Source: a bacterium
GTDB taxonomy: Bacteria > Patescibacteriota > Minisyncoccia > 1-14-0-10-42-19
Length of the DNA stretch: 49,450 bases
Assembly (NCBI GenBank): GCA_030690215.1
Contig: JAUYHD010000031.1
Span: forward strand, 1-49,450
Reading direction: 5' to 3'
Shown: positions 37,379 to 45,085 of the stretch, piece by piece
How positions within the stretch are numbered: the first letter of the stretch is position 1
Layout of the letters: every line of letters begins with the position of its first letter
The notes under the pieces: model-generated
Database searches by the model: none
The model's input: the letters and a program-made list of their open reading frames with translations, nothing else
Told to the model about the DNA's origin: nothing
Program-made: the position numbers and the translations under genes

Positions 37379-38315
37379 AAAAATTATTGTAACCGGCGGA
37401 GCGGGGGTGATTGGGAGAGAATTGGTTCCCCGTCTTGTAGGCGCAGGAGCGGTTGTGCGCTGTATTGATATTGCGCCAAAGCCAAAAGAATTTGAGGGTT
37501 TGGATATTGAATATAGCCAGAGGGATTTGTCGTATGCAAATACCATAGATTTTCTTAAATTTGATCCGGAAATCATTTTTCATCTCGCGGCAGTATTTGA
37601 ACGAACCAAAGAAGAGATTGGTTTTTGGGATTTGAATTTTCAAAATGAGGTGATGCTCAACCACAATGTATTTACAGCCGCCAGAGAATGCAAGAATCTT
37701 AAAAAATTTGTATTTGCATCCAGCTATCTTATTTATGACTTTTCCCAATATCTTTTTCCAAGGGCGCAGAAAAATGCTTTTCCGCTTCGTGAAGACATCG
37801 GGATGAATCCCCGAAATTTATGCGGCGCGACAAAATTATATGCGGAAAAAGAATTAGAATATCTTTCGCGTTTTGAGGAGCTGTATAAGTTCAAGGTAGT
37901 ATCGGCCCGCATTTTTAGAGTATACGGAAGGGGGTCGGGGGATGTTATTTCGCGATGGGTACGCGCAGGCCTTGGAGGAGAAAAATCTATTGAGGTTTTT
38001 ATGGAAGAGAATAGATTTGATTATATTTACGCAGGAGATGTTGCCGACGCATTATTGGGTCTTTCTAAAAAAGATAATGCGAAAGGTATTGTTAATATTG
38101 GCACGGGGAAGCCAGCTTCCATAAAAGACGTGGTGAATACGTTGAAAGGATTTATCCCGTCTTTGGCGGTAAAGAAATCTTCAGAAAAAGGATTATTTGA
38201 AGCAAGCGTTGCGGATACTAAAAAATTGCGTTCGTATGTTTCTTGGAAGCCATTAGATATAAAAAAGGGGGTTAAGCTCGTTATTGCATATGAAAAAGAG
38301 CAAGAACGCCGTTAG
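37362..38315 (+). CDS. NAD-dependent epimerase/dehydratase (extended SDR)
   Basis: KKIIVTGGAGVIGRELVPRLVGAGAVVRCID; LCGATKLYAEKELEYLSRFE; start trimmed to 37362. Confidence 0.87.
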   Translation: MNLKNKKIIVTGGAGVIGRELVPRLVGAGAVVRCIDIAPKPKEFEGLDIEYSQRDLSYANTIDFLKFDPEIIFHLAAVFERTKEEIGFWDLNFQNEVMLNHNVFTAARECKNLKKFVFASSYLIYDFSQYLFPRAQKNAFPLREDIGMNPRNLCGATKLYAEKELEYLSRFEELYKFKVVSARIFRVYGRGSGDVISRWVRAGLGGEKSIEVFMEENRFDYIYAGDVADALLGLSKKDNAKGIVNIGTGKPASIKDVVNTLKGFIPSLAVKKSSEKGLFEASVADTKKLRSYVSWKPLDIKKGVKLVIAYEKEQERR

Positions 38316-38333
38316 GTATATATCCAATATGAG

Positions 38334-38411
38334 CCCCGCTAGAAATTGTTATTTTGTTTTAAGTGCCACAACCAATCATTATCTTATATGAATGCGCAAA
38401 CTTCTAACGGG
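38334..38411 (+). repeat. CCCCGTT-family inverted-repeat leader; 3' arm abuts a GTG
   Basis: ccccgctagaaa / ttctaacgggg then GTG at 38412. Confidence 0.75.
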
Positions 38412-39383
38412 GTGAACATACTTATTGCAAGCGCGGGAAGGGAGGTTCCGTTAATAAAAGAATTTAAAAAAGCCCTCAAGTCTTCTGGGGGGAAGATTAT
38501 TGCGTTTGATATTAATCCGTTATCGGCGGGATTTCAGTTTAGTGATATTTCATACATTGTGCCTCGTTATAAAGAAGCATCGTTTATTCCTTCGGTGCTG
38601 GCAATTTGTAAAAAGCATCGAATTTCGCTTCTTATACCAACGAAAGATGCCGAGTTGCCTATTTTTGCGAAAGCGAGAAAACGTTTTGAAAAAATCGGCG
38701 TCCGGATTATGGTCGCAAGCCTAAAAACAATAAATATATGCTGGGATAAATCAAAATTTATTGATTTTTGCATATCGCATGGGTTCTCTGCCCCAAAGAC
38801 ATATGATAGAAGAAATAAAAAAACGAATTACCGATTCCCACTTTTTATAAATAACCGTTTCGGTTTAGGGAGTAGGCATGCATACAAAATACATAATCGC
38901 AATGAGCTTAATTTCTTTTTGAAATATGTTCCTACTCCTCTAGTGCAGGAATATGTTGATTGGAAGGAATATACAATTGATCTTTTCGCGGATTTTAATG
39001 GCCGTATTATTTCAGTTGTTCCGAGGGAGCGTATATCGATATTTGGGGGGGAGTCTTTTGTTGGCAAGACATATAAAAATACAACATTAATACGCGGGGT
39101 TATAAAGCTTGCGGAGGCTCTTCATCTTATCGGCCACAACACGATACAGTGTTTTTTTGATGGTAAAAATATAAAATTTATAGAAGTAAATCCCCGTTAT
39201 GGTGGCGGTTCACCCTTAAGTTTTGCTTCAGGCGTTTCTACCCCTGCGTATCTTGTAAGATTAGTCCGAGGACAAAAAGTTCCCAGTAGAATCGGTGCAT
39301 TTAAAGATAATCTAGTTATGCTTCGCTATACGCAAGACATATACAAGGATGCGAAATCCATTACATGGAAAAAAATAAAATAA
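38412..39383 (+). CDS. ATP-grasp domain protein (CarB-like)
   Basis: (V)NILIASAGREVPLIKEFKKAL, FIEVNPRYGGGSPLSFASG; preferred GTG start gives a canonical N-terminus; upstream ATG 38388 is the alternative. Confidence 0.8.
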   Translation: MNILIASAGREVPLIKEFKKALKSSGGKIIAFDINPLSAGFQFSDISYIVPRYKEASFIPSVLAICKKHRISLLIPTKDAELPIFAKARKRFEKIGVRIMVASLKTINICWDKSKFIDFCISHGFSAPKTYDRRNKKTNYRFPLFINNRFGLGSRHAYKIHNRNELNFFLKYVPTPLVQEYVDWKEYTIDLFADFNGRIISVVPRERISIFGGESFVGKTYKNTTLIRGVIKLAEALHLIGHNTIQCFFDGKNIKFIEVNPRYGGGSPLSFASGVSTPAYLVRLVRGQKVPSRIGAFKDNLVMLRYTQDIYKDAKSITWKKIK

Positions 39384-40045
39384 AAATATTGTCATTTGAT
39401 CTCGACGATACGCTTTATGATGAGCGTGATTTTATAAAAAGCGGGTTTTCGACCGTTGCCGCGCACATGCAGAAGTCGCATGGGGCAGACGCAGAGCGTT
39501 TTTGCCAAGGGTTGCAGGATATTCTTATAAAATATGGGCGAGGAAAAATTTTTGATCGGATATTGCAAGAATATAATATGTATTCTCCTGAGTTGGTAAA
39601 AGAATTGGTTGACGTATACCGAAGCCACGCGCCTACGCTTTCTTTGCGGGAAGGGGCGGGTTCATTTTTGGAATATATAAAAAAAAATTATAAATTGGCT
39701 TTGATTACTGACGGGATTGCGTCTGTCCAAAAAAATAAAGTGAGAGCGCTGGGGATTGGAAAGTTTTTTGATTTGTTGGTGTATACCGATGAATTAGGAG
39801 TGTCTAAGCCGGACGTAAAGGTGTTTGAAAGGGTAATGTCATTTTTTTCTGCCCCTCCCGATCAAGCGCTCTATGTAGGCGATAATCCGCATAAAGATTT
39901 TATTGGCGCAAAGAAGATAGGAATGTCCACCGCGCGTATTATGCGGGGGGTGTATAAAGATGTTGTGCTTGGGGAAGAATACGAAGCCGACTTCCGAGTT
40001 CGCAATCTCGTAGAATTACAGGATATGTTAGAAGAAAAAACATGA
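39365..40045 (+). CDS. HAD-family hydrolase
   Basis: ILSFDLDDTLYDERDF; LITDG; GVSKPDVKVFERVM; LYVGDNPHKDFIGAKKIGM. Confidence 0.9.
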   Translation: MEKNKIKILSFDLDDTLYDERDFIKSGFSTVAAHMQKSHGADAERFCQGLQDILIKYGRGKIFDRILQEYNMYSPELVKELVDVYRSHAPTLSLREGAGSFLEYIKKNYKLALITDGIASVQKNKVRALGIGKFFDLLVYTDELGVSKPDVKVFERVMSFFSAPPDQALYVGDNPHKDFIGAKKIGMSTARIMRGVYKDVVLGEEYEADFRVRNLVELQDMLEEKT

Positions 40046-40749
40046 GGCGAAATATAAAAAGCAAACGAGAAAGAGGGGTATATATCATCGCAGGGTCACG
40101 GCCATGGAATGAGGCGGTATTTAAAGAAAAAATATCAAAATACCCCGGGAGATGGCATTTTATTTCTCGCAAAGAGGATCTAACGCTCAAATATGTTCAG
40201 CGTATTCGTCCCCGATATATTTTTTTCTTGCATTGGTCGTGGTTCATTCCGCCCGAAATATATGAATCGCATGAATGTATTGTTTTTCATATGACTGACC
40301 TGCCGTTTGGGCGGGGCGGTAGTCCTTTGCAGAATCTTCTTGTGCGTGGAGTTTATAAGACAAAAATATCCGCTGTCCGTGTGGTAGAAAAGCTTGATAC
40401 GGGTCCGGTGTATTCAAAAAAGCCATTAGATTTAAAAGAGGGTCGCGCAGAAGATTTATATAAAAAAGCAAGCGCAATGGCATCTGGCATGATCAAAGAA
40501 GTTATTACCCGCCATCCAAAACCGTATTCGCAAAAAGGGAAAATCGTTGTATTTAAAAGACGAAAGCCGGAAGAAAGTAAAATCCCGTCTGGTTTGACGG
40601 ACCGCGGGTTATATGATTTTATAAGAATGCTTGATGCGGACGGATATCCGCGCGCATTTGTAGAATCAGATGATTATACGATTGAATTTTCCAGGGCCAT
40701 CCTTACCGAAAATGGCGTAAGCGCGGAAGCGGTTTTTATAAAAAAATAG
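40042..40749 (+). CDS. formyltransferase-family protein
   Basis: CIVFHMTDLPFGRGGSPLQNLLVRG; KLDTGPVYSKKPLDL; LYDFIRMLDADGYPRAFVE. Confidence 0.75.
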   Translation: MRRNIKSKRERGVYIIAGSRPWNEAVFKEKISKYPGRWHFISRKEDLTLKYVQRIRPRYIFFLHWSWFIPPEIYESHECIVFHMTDLPFGRGGSPLQNLLVRGVYKTKISAVRVVEKLDTGPVYSKKPLDLKEGRAEDLYKKASAMASGMIKEVITRHPKPYSQKGKIVVFKRRKPEESKIPSGLTDRGLYDFIRMLDADGYPRAFVESDDYTIEFSRAILTENGVSAEAVFIKK

Positions 40750-40882
40750 ACCAAAATAAAAAAATAAAGAATTGCCGCGTTCCTAAAATACGTTCGTGCG
40801 CTCGCATGCGTTCGAGGGGGTAGGCGGGCTTTGAGCGCGCTGAAAGCGTTTGAATTAAATTATTCTCGATTCTAATAATTCT

Positions 40883-41935
40883 ATGAATATTGGGGGAAGA
40901 AAAATTAGCTCCGGCGAACCGTGTTTTGTTATTGCGGAGATGTCCGGTAACCACAACCAGAGCTTTGATCGGGCGGTTGAAATCATAAAAGCTGTTGCTG
41001 ATGCAGGCGCAGATGCTGTTAAGTTGCAGACATATACCGCAGATACAATGACTATTGATTCTGATAAACCCTGGTTTCGTGTAGGAGAAGGAGATAAGCC
41101 GGATTCTTGGAAAGGAAAAACACTTTATGAGTTGTATAAGATTGCTTATACTCCATGGGATTGGCAGCCGAAATTAAAGAAAATTGCAGAAGAATTGGGG
41201 CTGATATTTTTTTCTACGCCATTTGATGCAAGTGCTGTTGATTTTTTGGAAGGGATGGACGTGCCCTGTTATAAGGTTGCCTCTTTTGAAGTTGTTGATA
41301 TCCCGCTTCTTAAAAAAATAGCGCGTACGGGCAAGCCGGTCATTCTATCAAGCGGACCGTCATCTTTGGAAGATATTGAGCTTGCGTTGACTACGCTTCG
41401 AGAAAATGGAGCGCGTGATATTGTGCTTTTGCATTGCATAAGCGCATATCCTGCAAAGCCCGAAAATATGCGTCTGCAAACGATTGAGGATTTGCGGAAG
41501 CGTTTCAATGTTGAGGTTGGTCTTTCTGATCATTCAATGGGAATTGAAATCCCGATTGCCGCGCGTGTGCTGGGTGCGTGTGCCATTGAGAAGCATGTAA
41601 CGCTTAAGCGCGCAGAAGGAGGCGTTGACTCCGATTTTTCTTTAGAACCGCAGGAATTAAAAGAGCTTGTGCGCACAATCCGCAATGTTGAGAAAGCAAT
41701 GGGAGAGCCGAGTTATGATTCGTGGAGCCCCCAGGAATTAGAAGAAAAAAAATCTCGCCGTTCGCTTTTTGCGGTTGAGAATATAAAAAAAGGAGAAATA
41801 TTTACTGAACGAAATATCCGTTCGATTCGCCCGGGAGCAGGCATTCATCCAAAATTTTATGAAGAGGTTCTTGGCAAAAAAGCAAAACAAAACATTGAAA
41901 GGGGGACACCGCTTTCGCGGGATTTAGTTGAGTGA
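40883..41935 (+). CDS. pseI: pseudaminic acid synthase (NeuB family with SAF domain)
   Basis: CFVIAEMSGNHNQSFDRAVEIIKAVADAGADAVKLQTYTADTMTID; ILSSGPSSLEDI; GLSDHSMGIEIPIAARVLGACAIEKHVTL; C-terminal SAF domain. Confidence 0.93.
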   Translation: MNIGGRKISSGEPCFVIAEMSGNHNQSFDRAVEIIKAVADAGADAVKLQTYTADTMTIDSDKPWFRVGEGDKPDSWKGKTLYELYKIAYTPWDWQPKLKKIAEELGLIFFSTPFDASAVDFLEGMDVPCYKVASFEVVDIPLLKKIARTGKPVILSSGPSSLEDIELALTTLRENGARDIVLLHCISAYPAKPENMRLQTIEDLRKRFNVEVGLSDHSMGIEIPIAARVLGACAIEKHVTLKRAEGGVDSDFSLEPQELKELVRTIRNVEKAMGEPSYDSWSPQELEEKKSRRSLFAVENIKKGEIFTERNIRSIRPGAGIHPKFYEEVLGKKAKQNIERGTPLSRDLVE

Positions 41936-41944
41936 GAAAAAATT

Positions 41945-41972
41945 AAAACCGTTCTTTATAAGAGCGGTTTTT
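41945..41972 (+). terminator. terminator after pseI
   Basis: aaaaccgttctttataagagcggttttt. Confidence 0.85.
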
Positions 41973-41973
41973 A

Positions 41974-42180
41974 TTACGCAAATTTTTCGAAATGGATGCA
42001 TTCTGCGTCCACGCTTTTTTTTGCGAGATATGAATTGATATCTTGCACAAAGTGCTGGCCTCCGCAAAGATAAAAATCCTCCTTTTTTTCATAAACTGCG
42101 GAGTGCAAGGTGTAGTATCTCTGGCGATATGGTAGGGAAAATTGGTATGCTCTGCGTGAAGCGTTTCCGGTTCTTTTTTT
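41974..42180 (-). pseudogene. duplicated, decayed 3' end of the FNR-like oxidoreductase gene
   Basis: 41974-42080 nearly identical to 42919-43026 including the stop codon; similarity fades beyond about 42085. Confidence 0.85.
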
Positions 42181-42200
42181 GGAAAGTTGAAAGTTCGATG

Positions 42201-42228
42201 TTGTAAATTTTAATGAACTTGTTATAAT
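42201..42228 (+). promoter_or_regulatory. promoter TTGTAA-N16-TATAAT
   Basis: -10 ends 11 nt before ATG 42240. Confidence 0.6.
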
Positions 42229-42239
42229 AATAATAATAT

Positions 42240-42461
42240 ATGGCTATTTCAACAAAAACGAAGATGGTAGAAAAGCTTAAGAGGGAAGTAGAGCTTCTCC
42301 GTTCTTTTGTTATTGGTAAAGCAGGGGAAGATTCTGAAGGAGAATATAATCCAGATTTCATAAAGAGCATACTCAAGGCGTCAGAAGAAGATCCGAAATA
42401 TGAGTTTAATGATGCCGAGTCTTTCTTAAAACACATACGCGGTAAAGAGCGGCATGATTAA
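42240..42461 (+). CDS. putative RelB-type antitoxin
   Basis: 73-aa ORF overlapping the RelE-like toxin start. Confidence 0.6.
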   Translation: MAISTKTKMVEKLKREVELLRSFVIGKAGEDSEGEYNPDFIKSILKASEEDPKYEFNDAESFLKHIRGKERHD

Positions 42462-42717
42462 GATTTATTACAGCAATCACTTTAGGAAGCGCGCCAAACG
42501 ACTTAACGAAAAACAACAAGCTAAACTTGCGCAGTTTGTTGTTTTGTTAAAAGGAAATCCGTTCAATCTCCAGCTCCACACGAAAGCCCTATCTGGAAAG
42601 CTTGCTGGTATTTATTCAGTTCGTATTACGAGAGAGTTTCGGTTGCTTTTTAAATTTTTTTCTCCCGACGAGGTTGTTCTTATTGATATCGGCAATCGAA
42701 AGGATATTTATCGATAG
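42454..42717 (+). CDS. RelE/YafQ-type toxin
   Basis: IKIYYSNHFRKRAKRLNEKQQAKLAQFVVLLKGNPFNLQLHTKALSGKLAGIYSVRITREFRLLFKF...VLIDIGNRKDIYR. Confidence 0.88.
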   Translation: MIKIYYSNHFRKRAKRLNEKQQAKLAQFVVLLKGNPFNLQLHTKALSGKLAGIYSVRITREFRLLFKFFSPDEVVLIDIGNRKDIYR

Positions 42718-42722
42718 CGCTG

Positions 42723-42876
42723 TCAACCCCGTTAGAAATCTTGCAGTTGTGTTTAAGGGTGCCTCAAAAAATAGAAAGTAGACATTTTTTACCAAATTGT
42801 TCTAAAAAATATTAAACACTCGGTGTTTAATAAAACCTGTAATCAAATTTTTCCGTCCGGGCTCTCTAACGGGGTC
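42723..42876. repeat. CCCCGTT-family long inverted repeat in a convergent intergenic region
   Basis: tcaaccccgttaga ... tctaacggggtca; inner hairpin attaaacactcggtgtttaat. Confidence 0.8.
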
Positions 42877-42918
42877 AATAAGACGTCATTACATGTCTCA
42901 AAAATATTCTGCTTTTAA

Positions 42919-43587
42919 TTACGCAAACTTTTCGAAATGGATGCGCTCTGCATCCACGCTTTTTTTTGCGAGATATGAATTGATATCTTGCACAAAGTGC
43001 TGGCCCCCGCAAAGATAAAAGTCCTTATCTTTATATTCATTCAATAGTGAGAAGAAAGATGCCGTATCTTCAATAACAGTGAATGAGAAATTGGCGTGTT
43101 CTTTTTTAAGCATATCAAGCTCTTCTTTTAAAATCATTCCTTCTTGAGGCGGGACGATAAAGGTAAGTTCTAGGGGGAGCAAAAAATTTTTTGTTTTAAG
43201 CAGGTCGTATATTATGGAACGGAAAGGGGCAATGCCGGTGCTTGAAGCGACAAGATGGATGGATCGGTCAGTGTGTTTAATATGAAATGCTCCGTCCGGT
43301 CCGGATACTTCTATTGAGGTTCCGATAGTGGCATTCTCAAAGAATGTAGAAGCAAGTCCTCCGGGGATTAGTTTTACCAATAATTGAAATGAGTTATTTT
43401 CTGACGGCGGAGAGGCGATAGAAAAAGGCCTGTCGAATATTTCGTTACCCGAAGGAATCTTGAGAGTAATATATTGCCCCGCTTCAAATTGAATGGGTGA
43501 ATTAAGCATGAATGTGATGAGATGTATGAGAGGCGCGAGCTCTTTTTTTTCTGTGAGCGTTGCGGTTATGCGGTTAAAATTTGCCAT
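42919..43587 (-). CDS. ferredoxin-NADP-reductase-like FAD/NAD-binding oxidoreductase
   Basis: FEAGQYITLKIPSG, RPFSIASPPSE, ASSTGIAPFRSIIYDLL, DFYLCGGQHFVQDINSYL. Confidence 0.88.
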   Translation of the reverse strand: MANFNRITATLTEKKELAPLIHLITFMLNSPIQFEAGQYITLKIPSGNEIFDRPFSIASPPSENNSFQLLVKLIPGGLASTFFENATIGTSIEVSGPDGAFHIKHTDRSIHLVASSTGIAPFRSIIYDLLKTKNFLLPLELTFIVPPQEGMILKEELDMLKKEHANFSFTVIEDTASFFSLLNEYKDKDFYLCGGQHFVQDINSYLAKKSVDAERIHFEKFA

Positions 43588-43630
43588 ATTATAGTATTGT
43601 AAACAATAAAAAGAATATTTCAATTCTCTA

Positions 43631-43659
43631 TTGAAATTTAAGGGATTCCTGTTTAAATA
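43631..43659 (+). promoter_or_regulatory. promoter TTGAAA-N17-TAAATA, leaderless geometry
   Basis: -10 ends 5 nt before ATG 43665. Confidence 0.5.
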
Positions 43660-43664
43660 GGAAT

Positions 43665-44420
43665 ATGAAAACTTTTATTGTGCCAAAAGGTTTTATACAG
43701 GGAAGGTTTTTGCCTACGGTTGTGTATGTGCGGGAAACTGTTGATTTTCATACGCGTCTTTGTTTATTTAATTATTTTTCAGAGCTTTTTCCTGACATAA
43801 AGACCGGGGCAAAAGCCTACCTTTGGTTTTTTAATTCAAAGGGCGCGCTTGTTGCAAGCCGGGAGATTCCGCTTGCGTATCAAGGGCAATTGCAGTTTGA
43901 TCTTTCTCTATTGGGCGTGCAATTTGAGGGTACTGCAGGCGTGAGCATTGTTCCTGACACCGAACCGTCCGCGGCACATAATCGTTTGGTCGGCACCGGA
44001 TATTATGTATATTACTATGACGATGAGCATCATAGTGATGCATCTCATGAATGGGAGCCGATGCAATTTTTAAAAAGCACGAGCATTCCTTGGCTTTGCG
44101 TGGTGCGTCCGCTTTTGTTTCCCCAGACCGAAATAATTGTGATGAATGCATATTACGGCGAAGATGCAGGCGAGGGTAGCGCGCATTGGCACATTGCTCT
44201 GCGGAATGAGCAAGGATCAATTCTTGCAGAAAAAGAAATGCCGTCACTTTTGCCGAAAGCGTCCACGCGTTTTTTGCTAAAAGACGCATTCCCGGATATA
44301 GAAAAAATTGCGCAACACGAAAAACATATCGGCGTTGAAGTAAAAGGGACGAATATCCAGGGTCCGTTTACATTTGTGCGCGCCGAGAACGGCGATTTTA
44401 ATATTCACCATTTCTGTTAG
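43665..44420 (+). CDS. hypothetical protein, beta-rich appearance
   Basis: 251-aa uninterrupted ORF; no family recognised. Confidence 0.65.
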   Translation: MKTFIVPKGFIQGRFLPTVVYVRETVDFHTRLCLFNYFSELFPDIKTGAKAYLWFFNSKGALVASREIPLAYQGQLQFDLSLLGVQFEGTAGVSIVPDTEPSAAHNRLVGTGYYVYYYDDEHHSDASHEWEPMQFLKSTSIPWLCVVRPLLFPQTEIIVMNAYYGEDAGEGSAHWHIALRNEQGSILAEKEMPSLLPKASTRFLLKDAFPDIEKIAQHEKHIGVEVKGTNIQGPFTFVRAENGDFNIHHFC

Positions 44421-44422
44421 GA

Positions 44423-44577
44423 CCTACGAAAGTACGAAAAGTTTACGAAAATACGAAAAACATTATGTTCTACGAATATACGAATAGGCCCGAAAATACG
44501 AAAAACATAAAGCCTACGAACGTACGAAATAACGCGAAAGTACGAAAAAACTTAATTTCTATTTCGTAGGAAATATT
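44423..44577 (+). repeat. CCTACGAA/TTCGTAGG-family block with about three tandem 5'-arm units of about 43 nt
   Basis: cctacgaaagtacgaaaag..., ctacgaatatacgaataggcccgaaaatacgaaaaacat, cctacgaacgtacgaaataacgcgaaagtacgaaaa ... tttcgtagg. Confidence 0.88.
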
Positions 44578-44590
44578 TATAGTAAATAGC

Positions 44591-44986
44591 ATGAAACCGA
44601 AATTACAGCGTAATGATATAGTTTATCCGGAATTATCTTACAAGATAAATGGTATTTTATTTGATGTATTTAAGGAGATGGGCTTTGGGTATCAAGAAAA
44701 ATATTATGGGAAAGCTTTAGCGGTTAGATTGACGGAAGAGGGATTAAAATTTAAAGAGCAAGTGTCAATGCCAATACAGTATCATGCGGAGGATATTGGA
44801 AGATATATTTTTGATTTTCTTATAGAGGATCGTATTATTTTGGAGTTAAAGAAGGGGGATTATTTTAGGAAGGAGAATATGGAACAAGTTATCGGATATT
44901 TAAAGGCTTCAGGATTGCGGCTAGGTCTTCTTGCGAATTTTACCCGAAATGGGGTAAGGATAAGAAGAATTCTAAATATTAATTAA
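44591..44986 (+). CDS. GxxExxY-family protein
   Basis: PELSYKINGILFDVFKEMGFGYQEKYYGKALAVRLTEEGLKFKEQ; FDFLIEDRIILELKKG; motif GYQEKYY. Confidence 0.88.
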   Translation: MKPKLQRNDIVYPELSYKINGILFDVFKEMGFGYQEKYYGKALAVRLTEEGLKFKEQVSMPIQYHAEDIGRYIFDFLIEDRIILELKKGDYFRKENMEQVIGYLKASGLRLGLLANFTRNGVRIRRILNIN

Positions 44987-44988
44987 AG

Positions 44989-45085
44989 CCTACGAACATA
45001 CGAACAGGCACGAAAATACGAAAGAAAAATTGTAGTTTTCGTAATTTCGTACTTTCGTAGGTGTTCGTAATTTCGTAGAAATATT
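44989..45085 (+). repeat. CCTACGAA/TTCGTAGG-family imperfect palindrome directly upstream of the next ATG
   Basis: cctacgaacatacgaacaggcacgaaaatacgaaa ... ttttcgtaatttcgtactttcgtaggtgttcgtaatttcgtag. Confidence 0.88.

Noticed and set aside
40780-40850. GC-rich patch upstream of pseI (gcgctcgcatgcgttcgagggggtaggcggg) as a possible ncRNA
   Set aside because: No clean stem-loop or conserved family recognised; insufficient evidence
44423-45085. CRISPR-like array from the repeated CTACGAA units
   Set aside because: Units are short, palindromic, degenerate and without unique spacers; no cas genes
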